A stretch of DNA of 45,378 nt. Origin: Richelia sp. CSU_2_1. GTDB lineage: Bacteria > Cyanobacteriota > Cyanobacteriia > Cyanobacteriales > Microcoleaceae. The notes beneath the pieces are model-generated. The model worked only from the letters and a program-made list of their open reading frames with translations. It was not told the DNA's origin and did no database searches. Made by a program: the position numbers and the translations under genes. Positions 36,409-44,790 of the stretch are shown in pieces. Where the stretch lies: NCBI GenBank assembly GCA_012034575.1, contig JAAUPF010000036.1, positions 1-45,378 on the forward strand, written 5' to 3'. The first letter of the stretch is position 1, and each line of letters begins with the position of its first letter.

Positions 36409-37563
36409 ATGTTACAAGGTTACAAAATTCTTGATGCTGACAGCCACGTCATAGAGCCGAACGAAATGTGGGAAGAATACCTCGAACCCGCATTCAAAAG
36501 TTTTGCCCCCCAAAAAGAACAATTTGCGATCGCCCAAGGTCGATCGAGCCGAGTTATCGAGATCGATTTATTTGAACCAGAGTTCCAAAACCTGATAGTT
36601 GCCGGTGAAAAAATTTACTACAACATCTCCGATGACGTATGGAAAGATGGTGGCGACAAAAATCCCAAAAATAATTCAGGTCAATATGTTTTCCGCGAAT
36701 TCGATCCTGCATCTCAAATTAAAGCTATGCAGAAACTGGGAGTCGATCTGGCATTTCTCTATCCAACGGCCGGACTTTGGCTGCTAGCAATTGATACAAT
36801 GGAACCGCAAGTAGCAGGAGCATTCACCCGCGCTTACAACAATTGGCTGCGAGATTTTTGCAGTTATAATCCCGAAGTTCTTAAGGGTGTCGGTGCAATA
36901 AACCTGCACGATCCTGGAGAGATGGTATCAGAATTGCGGCGGATCGCAGAATTCGGTTGGAAGGCTGTTTATCTGCGCCCGAATCCGGTAAAAGGAAGGT
37001 TGTTGAGCGATCGAGCTTACGAAGAATTCTGGACGGAATGCGAGCAGTTAAATATTGCTGTCAGCTTGCATGAAGGTACTCACAGCCGATTGCCTACTGT
37101 CGGTTCGGATAGATTTCACACGCGGTTTGGAATGCACGCTTGTTCGCATCCAATGGAACAGATGATGGCATTGCTAGCTTTAATTGAAGGAGGAGTTTTA
37201 GAACGCCATCCTAACTTAAAAGTAGCGTTTCTAGAATCAGGCTGCGGGTGGCTGCCTTATTGGCTGTGGCGGTTGGATGAAGAGTACAGAAACCTAGCTT
37301 GGGAAGTCAGAGACAATGTGAAAATGAAACCTTCCGAGTATTTTCAGCGGCAGTGTTTTATTTCTGTCGAACCTTCGGAGCCTTACCTGCCAGAAATTAT
37401 CCAATATATTGGTGAGGATAATTTGATTTTTGGCACCGATTACCCTCATATTGACTATAATTCGGATATTACCGTTGAAGCTGTCAGTCTGGAAGAGCGA
37501 CTTTCCAAACAAATCGTGCAGAAAATTCTTTGGGATAATCCGAAGCGTTTTTACAGCATCTAG
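36409..37563 (+). CDS. Amidohydrolase (ACMSD-like, COG2159 type)
   Basis: From the ATG at 36409, behind AAAGGGAAAA, this is a 384-residue TIM-barrel metal-dependent hydrolase or decarboxylase. Family motifs are LDADSHVIEP at the N-terminus (HxH replaced by D-A-D-S-H), VSLHEGTHS, LKVAFLESGCGWLPYWLWRLDEEY and the metal-ligand FGTDYPHID. The superfamily includes decarboxylases and amide hydrolases. Placed between the YcaO and dehydrogenase genes, it may tailor the RiPP or cut off a leader or follower; in bottromycin biosynthesis an amidohydrolase acts after a YcaO. That role is inferred. A longer upstream frame (to 36337) reads through repeats and is rejected. Confidence 0.85.
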   Translation: MLQGYKILDADSHVIEPNEMWEEYLEPAFKSFAPQKEQFAIAQGRSSRVIEIDLFEPEFQNLIVAGEKIYYNISDDVWKDGGDKNPKNNSGQYVFREFDPASQIKAMQKLGVDLAFLYPTAGLWLLAIDTMEPQVAGAFTRAYNNWLRDFCSYNPEVLKGVGAINLHDPGEMVSELRRIAEFGWKAVYLRPNPVKGRLLSDRAYEEFWTECEQLNIAVSLHEGTHSRLPTVGSDRFHTRFGMHACSHPMEQMMALLALIEGGVLERHPNLKVAFLESGCGWLPYWLWRLDEEYRNLAWEVRDNVKMKPSEYFQRQCFISVEPSEPYLPEIIQYIGEDNLIFGTDYPHIDYNSDITVEAVSLEERLSKQIVQKILWDNPKRFYSI

Positions 37564-37845
37564 ACAGTCGATCGGGAGTTTTGAGTTTTGAGTTTTGAGT
37601 TTTGAGTTTGTAGTTGAAAGATAGTTGAGTTAAAAGAAAGTTGAGAGTTGACAACTGACTGTTAAGGGTTGTATGCCTTAATGGGGCGAACGCGATTATT
37701 TTGGGGTAGGGACACGGCAATGCCGTGTCCTCTTATATGTGTTTTGAACAAGTAAATCCAATTCCAAATCTAAAATTTAAAATCTAAAATCTAATATGTG
37801 TTTTGCACAAGTAAATCCAATTCCAAATCTAAAATCTAAAATCCC
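37564..37845. repeat. Repeat-filled spacer before sagB
   Basis: Four GAGTTTT units (37576-37603); a perfect hairpin GGACACGGCA / TGCCGTGTCC (37710-37730); and a tandem duplication of about 41 bp with 59-bp period (37736-37776 and 37795-37835) containing CAAGTAAATCCAATTCC. AAAATCT heptamers run up to the sagB ATG, as they do before the TonB-like gene. Confidence 0.8.
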
Positions 37846-39252
37846 ATGATTCCCTCATTCATCCTGAATTTTAAGCAAGAAATTTGCTTAGAAGAAACTG
37901 CATCTACAACCGTTTTGCAAACCCCGATCGCCCGCCTGGATATCTCGCAACTTTCCCCCGGAATGCAAGCAGTAATCCGCCTCCTTGCTACCTCAGGAGC
38001 GACGGAGGAAGAACTTAGCGATTTAGTGTTAGAAACCGACGGCTTCAACGGGCTAAATAAATTTAATTACTACTTGCAAAACTTTCAAGAATCTGGTCTA
38101 ATTTCTCAGACAATTTGCGCCGATGGATTGCCGATCGCGACGATCGTTCCCTTGCTATCGGGTTGTCAGTTTCAGTTCCTAGAAGCCGTTCTCGATCGCT
38201 CTTACATTCTGTCACGCTTTGCCTATTGTCGCAGCGACAGAAACCAAATAGTTATCGAATCTCCGCTTGCTCAAATGCAGGTTGTTTTAAGCGATTGGCG
38301 GGGAGGAGCAATTTTTAGTTTGCTTTCCAACTCTCAAAGTTGCAGTCAATTGAGCGCGCAAATCCCGACTATTTCAGAAGCAATTGTACGTGCATTCTTG
38401 GGAATTTTGTTGAGTGCGGGAATGCTGGAAGAAGTTAAACAAAGCGAACCGCCGATCGAAAGCGAAGCATTACAACAATGGGAATTTCACGACTTGCTAT
38501 TTCACGCCCGCAGTCGCACCGGGAGGCACAGCAACCCGGCCGGCAAAACCTATCGGTTTCAAGATAAAATTGCCTCGCTGCCAGTCGTAAAAGTTCGGGA
38601 GTTTAAGGAAACTATTCAACTTTACAAACCGGAACTCGATCGATTAAAAACAACAGATCGCCCTTTTACGTGGGTTTTAGAAGAGCGAAAATCAATCCGC
38701 AGCTACGGAAAACAGCCGATAACTGACCAACAATTAGGCGAATTTCTGTATCGATCGGCGAGAATGAAAAATACCTTCAGCAACGGCACGATGGAATGCA
38801 GCAACCGACCTTATCCCAGCGGCGGTGCTTGTTACGAATTAGAAATTTACACGGCGATCGCCCGCTGCGAAAATATTCTACCAGGCTTTTACCATTACTG
38901 CCCTCAAAACCATTCGATCGGCTTCGTTAGCGAACTTAATGAAGCTGTAGAAAAGCTATTAAAAGCAGCCGGAAATTCCACGGGCGAACCAGCCTTCGCA
39001 CCCCAAATTTTAATTATTTTAGCTGCGCGTTTTCCCCGAGTTAGCTGGGCTTACGAATCGATTGCTTACGCTCTAATTTTAAAAGCTGTAGGGGCGCTTT
39101 ACCAAACAATGTATCTTGTAGCAACAGCAATGGATTTAGCACCCAGCGCGATCGGCTGTGGCAATGCCGATTTATTTGCTAAAGTAGCCGGTACTGATTA
39201 TTATGCCGAATCATCGGTTGGAGAATTTATTTTGGGCAGCATTGACAGTTGA
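37846..39252 (+). CDS. SagB/ThcOx-type azoline dehydrogenase
   Basis: A 468-residue protein. The N-terminal 250 residues form a variable module with helix-turn-helix-like hydrophobic pattern (VIRLLATSGATEEELSDLV), probably leader-binding as in other TOMM dehydrogenases. The C-terminal part is an FMN nitroreductase domain: ERKSIRSYGKQPITDQQLGEFLYRSAR, YPSGGACYELEIY and a C-terminal GNADLFAKVAGTDYYAESSVGEFILG. Such enzymes oxidise azolines to azoles in TOMM pathways. It is the last cluster gene. Ser-stop at the end (IDS) is read from an AGTTGA heptamer, as in the DUF4112 gene. Activity is inferred from context. Confidence 0.87.
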   Translation: MIPSFILNFKQEICLEETASTTVLQTPIARLDISQLSPGMQAVIRLLATSGATEEELSDLVLETDGFNGLNKFNYYLQNFQESGLISQTICADGLPIATIVPLLSGCQFQFLEAVLDRSYILSRFAYCRSDRNQIVIESPLAQMQVVLSDWRGGAIFSLLSNSQSCSQLSAQIPTISEAIVRAFLGILLSAGMLEEVKQSEPPIESEALQQWEFHDLLFHARSRTGRHSNPAGKTYRFQDKIASLPVVKVREFKETIQLYKPELDRLKTTDRPFTWVLEERKSIRSYGKQPITDQQLGEFLYRSARMKNTFSNGTMECSNRPYPSGGACYELEIYTAIARCENILPGFYHYCPQNHSIGFVSELNEAVEKLLKAAGNSTGEPAFAPQILIILAARFPRVSWAYESIAYALILKAVGALYQTMYLVATAMDLAPSAIGCGNADLFAKVAGTDYYAESSVGEFILGSIDS

Positions 39253-39636
39253 GAGTTGAGAGTTGGGCGAAGTGTAGCGGAGGGATTGGACATTCTCTCA
39301 ATCTGCCAATTTCTCAATCTAACGATCTCTCAATCTAACAATCTGAATATTTCTCAGTATAATACCATTTTTCCAAAAGGATGCTACGATCGATAGCTCT
39401 TGAGGTTTAACTAATACAATCGATCTACTGTTGCAGGATTTTAGAAAACTGGTATGATTTTTTTGCGCCGCTGGCAGAGGATTAGGCGATCGCACTATAA
39501 AATAAAGAGGTAAAGAACCCAGACTTGGCATTAAATCCAGGCTGGATATCCAATTATTAGCAATCAAGATATATTATAATAAAGGGTGTTAATCCTTTAG
39601 GAAACAGGGATTGTCAGTTTTCCGTAAAGTTACTCT
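39253..39636. other. Intergenic region between the RiPP cluster and the accessory block
   Basis: 384 bp with repeated CTCAATCTAACAATCT-type phrases at about 39293-39345, the last HIP1 octamer before the accessory block (39486-39493), and AT-rich TTATTATAATAAA-like promoter material near 39575-39590. No gene seen. Confidence 0.45.
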
Positions 39637-40494
39637 ATGGCGAATTCTATGGAATTTGACTTGCGAAAGGCAATCAATGCAATTTCAGATGTTGTCCAAA
39701 ATCGACCAGCTCCTATTCGCGAGTTTGACCAAATCTACATGAAGGTTGCCGATATGGTGATCCAAGCAGAGTATGTAGCTCGTGTTTTTGACAATAAGGA
39801 TGTCGTATTTGTTGGGGATGGTGATGGAATTGCACTGTCTACAGCTCATTTGAAAGCTCAAAACGTCATCAATTACGGACCAAATTCGATCGCTGTGCTT
39901 GATTTTGACGAGCGCATCGTGAATTCAGTGAGGCGATTTGGTGAAAAACTTTATCCAAAAATAGAGGTTTCAGCATACCTTTATAATGTAGCAGAAGCCT
40001 TGCCACCAAAGCATTTTGGTGCATATGAGGGGTTTCACATCAATCCGCCTTGGGGAGCAAGCAACGGTGGAGAAAGCGTCATTGCCTTTTTCGAGCGTGG
40101 CAGTCAGGCAACTAAGGAGAAAAGCTTGGGCATAGTGGTTATAGCGGACGATCCCGATCTACCTTGGACTCAGGAAGTATTGCGCGATACACAACGCCGT
40201 GCTTTTGAACTTGGATACGTCGTGTCCGAAATGCTGCCGCAGTTGCATAGTTATCACCTCGATGACGCACCGGATTTGCGTTCGTGTTCGTGTTTATTTC
40301 GGCGTATCGATCCCAATTCTATGCAGTCCAGATCCGAACCTCTAGATTTAGAAAGACTGGATAATTTTTACGGCAAGAATTCTCCATTACGCTTTCGATA
40401 CGTGCGTCAACGGACAACTTTGAATCAAGGTCGAGAATCCGACCAATTATACATACTTGAAAAACTTGAGGTGAACGATGAACGAAACGATTAA
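39637..40494 (+). CDS. Bis-aminopropyl spermidine synthase-family protein (SAM-fold)
   Basis: A 285-residue protein matching the BpsA/DUF43 family. After a helical N-terminus, residues about 50-180 form a Rossmann fold with VFVGDGDGIALSTAHL, a DFDERIV acidic strand and INPPWGASNGGESV (an NPPW catalytic-type motif seen in aminopropyl- and methyltransferases). The C-terminal HSYHLDDAPDLRSCSCLF is characteristic of the family. Archaeal and thermophile members add aminopropyl groups to spermidine, but bacterial accessory copies have unknown substrates, so polyamine synthesis should not be assumed. It overlaps the next gene by 17 bp, implying translational coupling. Few HIP1 sites nearby suggest recent acquisition. 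Confidence 0.72.
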   Translation: MANSMEFDLRKAINAISDVVQNRPAPIREFDQIYMKVADMVIQAEYVARVFDNKDVVFVGDGDGIALSTAHLKAQNVINYGPNSIAVLDFDERIVNSVRRFGEKLYPKIEVSAYLYNVAEALPPKHFGAYEGFHINPPWGASNGGESVIAFFERGSQATKEKSLGIVVIADDPDLPWTQEVLRDTQRRAFELGYVVSEMLPQLHSYHLDDAPDLRSCSCLFRRIDPNSMQSRSEPLDLERLDNFYGKNSPLRFRYVRQRTTLNQGRESDQLYILEKLEVNDERND

Positions 40495-41050
40495 GAATGC
40501 AGGTCTGATATTTATGAAAGTCGGTTTGCACGCGCAAGAGAGCATCGAAGACATCATCCAACGCAAACAACGTGAGTTTGAAGAGACAGGTTCGATTTTT
40601 TGGGGCTATGGTGGTAATACCTGCCATCCTCTGCATATGGTTCAACCTTTTGCAAAAGAGGTAGAAGCAAGTGGCAATCAAGTTCTTATTGTGATGCACA
40701 AAATGAACTCTAAACACGCTGCTCTGCCAGAAATTGCCAAAGAGTATTGTGATGATGGGGTGAGTTGGCAACCAATTCCCAAAGGGATAGAAGTCCGTGG
40801 CTCGCGTTTTGCATTAGTTTTGGATGAGCTTCGCCCGAAGGAATTCGACTTGAATCTAGGCGAACTACAGGTTGGAGTTGGTCCTAGTCGCGGGCGTACA
40901 GCAGATAAGTATTTGAGAGGTCAGGCAGATAAAGGATGCTTTCTTTACAAGCCTTCAGAACGATCGATTGAAGAGAATGAACCGATAGTCAAACATATCG
41001 ATCTTGTTGCTCGCGTAAAGGCACCATATGCAGTTTTCCTTAGAGATTAA
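40478..41050 (+). CDS. Unrecognised protein, paralogue of the protein at 42827
   Basis: A 190-residue soluble protein, no signal peptide or membrane segment. It shares a layout with the protein at 42827-43621: an N-terminal FMKVG...ESIEDIIQRKQREFEETGSIFWGYGG (in part), a middle region with an FALVLDELRP strand, and a C-terminal hydrophobic VARVKAPYAVFLRD. The FWGxG motif and alternating strands suggest a compact beta-barrel, perhaps nucleic-acid or nucleotide binding, but I do not recognise the family. Start codon overlaps the previous gene; stop codon overlaps by 4 bp that of the convergent PIN-like gene. Confidence 0.7.
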   Translation: MNETIKNAGLIFMKVGLHAQESIEDIIQRKQREFEETGSIFWGYGGNTCHPLHMVQPFAKEVEASGNQVLIVMHKMNSKHAALPEIAKEYCDDGVSWQPIPKGIEVRGSRFALVLDELRPKEFDLNLGELQVGVGPSRGRTADKYLRGQADKGCFLYKPSERSIEENEPIVKHIDLVARVKAPYAVFLRD

Positions 41051-41682
41051 CCGGATGGTACATAAAGCAGAGTACCAGTTATACTGCGCAAGTCACGAAT
41101 GCAAGAATTCAAGCCCTCCTTAACTGATTCAAAATCAGCCGGGACTGTTACCCCAAACACGATTTTCAGCGTCATGTCAACATCCGGTTTTGCTCTTACA
41201 CGTTCTTGGATAAGGGTAAATTGAAACTCAGCCAACATTAAGAATAGCACTTCCACTGAAACTACACGACCTGCTAGCGCTTTGGAGGCATCAGCGACAG
41301 AATCATTAGAGCAAAGTGCCTTAAGAGATCGCTTGTCACCTGTAATTACGAGTGTATTGCTGTTAGTAGCACCCACTGCAAACAGTGATGCTTCTCCAGA
41401 GTCAATATTTGGCACAGCGTTCAGTAAGTCCCATAAATCCGGATCGGCTAATCCAGCATCCAATATATTAGCGGTTTGAAGGAATGCTTCCAGCCTGGTG
41501 GCACTTTCCTCATCTTTACAAAACTGCAAGCGATTGTTATGAGGCAAGAGCTTATATTTAGCAGTTGTAAGTACGATCGCATCGGTTGAATTGCACTCAA
41601 ATAAAGCTATGGCTTCATCAAGCAGCCCGTAACGCGCAAGTTTGAGTAAGACATCATTATCTATCAGAATCGGCTGACCCAT
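41047..41682 (-). CDS. PIN-like domain protein
   Basis: A 211-residue protein. The first 125 residues look like a PIN nuclease: PILIDNDVLLKLA with Asp8 and Asp10, DSGEASLFA with Glu97, and TLVITGDKRSLKAL with Asp116, in the right order. The remaining part is helical and unassigned. The pair of ImmA/IrrE peptidase and PIN-like protein resembles toxin-antitoxin-type units listed in comparative surveys of prokaryotic toxin-antitoxin genes. It follows the peptidase gene with a 3-bp gap, so the two should be co-translated. RNase activity is inferred. Divergence from classical VapC is considerable. Confidence 0.65.
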   Translation of the reverse strand: MGQPILIDNDVLLKLARYGLLDEAIALFECNSTDAIVLTTAKYKLLPHNNRLQFCKDEESATRLEAFLQTANILDAGLADPDLWDLLNAVPNIDSGEASLFAVGATNSNTLVITGDKRSLKALCSNDSVADASKALAGRVVSVEVLFLMLAEFQFTLIQERVRAKPDVDMTLKIVFGVTVPADFESVKEGLNSCIRDLRSITGTLLYVPSG

Positions 41683-41685
41683 GAG

Positions 41686-42714
41686 CTACCTTAAAACAAC
41701 GTCTGAACCAGTAACCCTGGCAAGGAACTCGATGGTGTCCGTTGGTATTGCTTCAAGGTCAATACCACCCCACATCGCTTCAGTGATAACCTCTGATGCA
41801 GGCGGATTCTTACCCTGTAACACCTTCGCTGCCTCAATACCCATACCCCATTTGCCGGACTGATTCGCAAAATTCAACACTATATGGCCGGGATCGATTT
41901 GGTTTGCCTTACCAAACTCATATGCTGTATCCGCCAAATCCATAAAATTAGCCCGATCCGCCAAGGTGTAAGTGACATTTTCCCTGCCCTTTAACAACTC
42001 GCTCGCGAACCTATCTGCTGCACTTTCGTCTGAATCACGATCCTTGAAGATATATGAGTCTTCACTCATTTCCTCATCGACCAATATTGTGCCAGGAATT
42101 ATATGCCCGAGCGCTATGTGAGCTATTTCGTGAGCTAAGATAAAGAGTTGCCACGCCCAAAGCGGTGACGTTTTTGACAAAATAATGACAGGTCGATCGC
42201 TCGTATAAACCACCATGCCATCCATCTTCGCCACACCTTGACCGAGTTCTGCTAAATAAACAACTGGTATGCCATGCGACCAACAGGTCATCAACAAATT
42301 TCTTAGCCCCAGCCATTTACCTGGAAAAGAAGCAAGCACCTCTTGGCGAAGATTGGCAGCACTACCTACAAACGGAACGAAGGCCACTCTGCAAGCTGAT
42401 GCAACAGATTCAGCAACGCTAACAGCAATTGATGTCGCAGCCGTTAGGTTCTTTGACTTTTTCGGAATTGCTCTCTTGTACTTGATGTCACGTCGCCGAA
42501 GTAATTCAACTCGCGGATTCGCAGCGAAAAGAGTGCTCGCACGAAGACCCAATCGCTTTGCCAGAATTGCGGCAATCTCCGATGACACTGTAGCATCTGA
42601 TAGTACTTCCGGTGTCACCCACTCTGGCAGCAAAATATTTTGCAGGCTGCGGGGGAAGCCAGCAGACTCCAGCGAGCCAAAAATCATTTCAATCTGGCGA
42701 TCGGGTGCGCTCAA
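41686..42714 (-). CDS. ImmA/IrrE-family metallopeptidase
   Basis: A 342-residue protein. Residues about 140-245 carry the ImmA/IrrE (COG2856) zinc-peptidase domain with LAHEIAHIALGH (His195, Glu196, His199) and a third ligand in DESAADRFASELL (Glu230). Residues about 30-75 could form a weak helix-turn-helix, and the C-terminal 90 residues are helical. Known relatives cleave repressors of mobile elements (ImmA) or DNA-damage regulators (IrrE/DdrO). Here the nearby PIN-like gene and the 12-bp palindrome upstream suggest a self-contained regulatory or toxin-antitoxin unit. Identity is confident; target unknown. Confidence 0.85.
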   Translation of the reverse strand: MSAPDRQIEMIFGSLESAGFPRSLQNILLPEWVTPEVLSDATVSSEIAAILAKRLGLRASTLFAANPRVELLRRRDIKYKRAIPKKSKNLTAATSIAVSVAESVASACRVAFVPFVGSAANLRQEVLASFPGKWLGLRNLLMTCWSHGIPVVYLAELGQGVAKMDGMVVYTSDRPVIILSKTSPLWAWQLFILAHEIAHIALGHIIPGTILVDEEMSEDSYIFKDRDSDESAADRFASELLKGRENVTYTLADRANFMDLADTAYEFGKANQIDPGHIVLNFANQSGKWGMGIEAAKVLQGKNPPASEVITEAMWGGIDLEAIPTDTIEFLARVTGSDVVLR

Positions 42715-42790
42715 GTGAATCTCCTACTATGTCATCTATAATTTTCTGTCTAGTCTTTCAATTTTTATGATAACCTGAACAACGCTTGTA

Positions 42791-42802
42791 TACCCGCGGG
42801 TA
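42791..42802. promoter_or_regulatory. 12-bp palindrome in the divergent promoter region
   Basis: TACCCGCGGGTA is a perfect 12-bp palindrome in the 112-bp gap between the ImmA/IrrE gene (minus) and the paralogue gene at 42827 (plus). It would suit an operator for both. No -10/-35 pair can be fixed. Confidence 0.4.
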
Positions 42803-42826
42803 AGATCTAATCACTTAGAGACACCT

Positions 42827-43621
42827 ATGACAATGAACGAGTTACCACCGACATTTTGCTGGACAAAAATGGGTACTGAAGCCAGCGAAGATTTGACAGC
42901 AATTATTCGCAGGAAGGAATGGGAACGGCAGTCGCGTAACGGATTCTTTTTATGGGGTATCGGTCAGTCTCTGGGTGAAAACGCCAAATTTGCCACTCGT
43001 GACATACCGTCTTTGCGTGCGATTTTTTCTCCAATGCCCAGCAAACCAAAAGCTATCGATGTAGCACCGACCGGGGTAGTCTTGTGGAACGCATGGGTTG
43101 ACGCACGAGGACAAATACGACAATTACCAATTCACTACTTTGTCACTAGCCGTGCCTCTTTGCCTTCGGGCAGAAAAAAGGAGAATCATTACGCCCTAGT
43201 GTGTTTTTCTAACAAACCCTTAGATGCACAGCAAGAAGATACCTGCATCGATCCTCGCCACCTTCGTAACATCGCAACTAATAAACCTCTCGGACCATCA
43301 CAGGTGACGGCTGTTGTGCGCGTCTTGAACCAAATAGATAAAACCTGCGATCCTAAAAGCTATTCAGTTAGCTTTATTACCGAACTCCGTCCTCCTTACT
43401 GCGTGCAACTAGCCCAGCCAGTGCTGCTAGAGGCGAGCGAACTCGTTGATATTAAAGAAATTTCAGCAGAGGGCGACCTCGAATCGTGGAATACTCTGGT
43501 AAAAAGTTTGCGTTCCCGTACAGCCGATCGGGTAGATTGGGTTCAATGCACGCTGGACTTGGGTGAACTCTCTATGCCCCTTGATTGGGAGGATAAAGTA
43601 AATTTTTTAGCTCTTCAATAA
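42827..43621 (+). CDS. Unrecognised protein, longer paralogue of the protein at 40478
   Basis: A 264-residue soluble protein. Its N-terminus FCWTKMGTEASEDLTAIIRRKEWERQ...FFLWGIGQ (in part) aligns with residues 10-50 of the protein at 40478. Both also share a HYALV/FALVL strand and a C-terminal ELRPPYCVQL/RVKAPYAVFL segment, while this copy adds a tail of about 60 residues. No catalytic motif is recognised. The ATG at 42827 gives MTMNELPPTF; an internal ATG two codons on is equally possible. It is divergent from the peptidase gene. Confidence 0.7.
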   Translation: MTMNELPPTFCWTKMGTEASEDLTAIIRRKEWERQSRNGFFLWGIGQSLGENAKFATRDIPSLRAIFSPMPSKPKAIDVAPTGVVLWNAWVDARGQIRQLPIHYFVTSRASLPSGRKKENHYALVCFSNKPLDAQQEDTCIDPRHLRNIATNKPLGPSQVTAVVRVLNQIDKTCDPKSYSVSFITELRPPYCVQLAQPVLLEASELVDIKEISAEGDLESWNTLVKSLRSRTADRVDWVQCTLDLGELSMPLDWEDKVNFLALQ

Positions 43622-43821
43622 TTTTATCGAAAAGCTCAAAAAAGTTGAGCGATCTAGCTAATCAGCAACAAAAATAGATTTAGTTGCTGCTTGGCTTAAT
43701 AGTATCTTCAAATCGCCAAAAGAAGGTGAAGTTCTCTTTAATGTAATGCCACTTCTATCTTGCGCGAGTCACGATCGTGTGAGAAGATTGAAAAAATATA
43801 GGAACTCAGGAGCGACAATTC

Positions 43822-44565
43822 TTGGTAACAATTAAATGTCGGGGTATTACCTTCACCAATATTCAAGCCGTAATCTTCGACAAAGACGGCACTCTAGAGG
43901 ATTCTCAGGAGTTTTTGAGAAATTTGGGGATTAAACGATCGCGCCTCGCAGATGCTCAAATTCCCGGCGTTGGAGAGCCGTTGCAAATGGCTTTTGGTAT
44001 CGAAGGCGACAAAATTGACCCCACGGGTTTGATGGCAGTGGGCAGCCGCAAGGAAAATGAAATTGTTGCTGCGGGATATATTGCAGAAACCGGCAGGGGA
44101 TGGTTAGAATCTTTAACTATTGCGAGGCGCGCTTTTGATGAAGCAGACCAAATGTTAAAAAATGTCCCGGCTTCTCCGATGTTTGCCGGCAGTTTGGAAA
44201 CAATTAAATATCTGGCAGAAGCGGGTTTGAGACTGGGAATTCTTTCGGCGGCGGCAACGAAAACAGTGCAGGAATTTGTCAAAAACCACGAATTAAGCGA
44301 GTGGATTCAGTTAGAAATGGGAGTTGATTCAACGGAGTTGAACAAACCAGATCCGAAATTGTTTTTGCAAGCTTGCGATCGCCTCGGAACAGATCCGGCA
44401 GCAACTTTGATGGTGGGAGATTCGGCAGGCGATATTCAGATGGCTAAAGATGCGGGCGCGGCAGGCTGTATCGGGATTTGTTGGGGGAAAGCCCAAGTCA
44501 GCCATTTAGAAAAAGCTGATGTGGCGATCGCATCTTTGGCGGAAATTGAAATTTTAGCCGGTTGA
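43822..44565 (+). CDS. HAD-superfamily hydrolase (phosphatase-like)
   Basis: A 247-residue HAD hydrolase. Motifs: VIFDKDGTLEDS (nucleophile Asp and general acid Asp), SAAATK (motif II-like), KPDPKLF (Lys, motif III) and MVGDSAGDIQMAKDAGAAGC (motif IV). The long alpha-helical cap between motifs I and II is of subclass I. A TTG start is chosen because an AGGAG sits 9 bp before it and the in-frame reading includes the conserved IKCRGITFTNIQ. Phosphoglycolate phosphatase or pyrophosphatase are typical assignments, but specificity cannot be read here. HIP1 sites resume at 44375, so it is probably core genome beyond the accessory block. Confidence 0.87.
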   Translation: MVTIKCRGITFTNIQAVIFDKDGTLEDSQEFLRNLGIKRSRLADAQIPGVGEPLQMAFGIEGDKIDPTGLMAVGSRKENEIVAAGYIAETGRGWLESLTIARRAFDEADQMLKNVPASPMFAGSLETIKYLAEAGLRLGILSAAATKTVQEFVKNHELSEWIQLEMGVDSTELNKPDPKLFLQACDRLGTDPAATLMVGDSAGDIQMAKDAGAAGCIGICWGKAQVSHLEKADVAIASLAEIEILAG

Positions 44566-44790
44566 GTGCCGGATAAGTTCGATCGCGCTTCATATATTAA
44601 AGCTGGTATTTTAAGGCGGGTAGATTTGAGCAAGTTCGCAATTGCGGAATCCTGCAGGCTTTACCGACAGTTGGCAGCCTCGGGAAATCAGAAGGCAGGC
44701 GATCGAGAGATCGCATTTTTACTTGGCAGCGATGATAAACTGGCTTGAGAAACAAGCAGACGAACTTATTTGAAGAGATAATATTTAATT

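Noticed and set aside
44566..44748. 60-codon reading frame directly after the HAD gene
   Set aside because: GTG start without ribosome binding site and no recognisable domain; kept as unproven.
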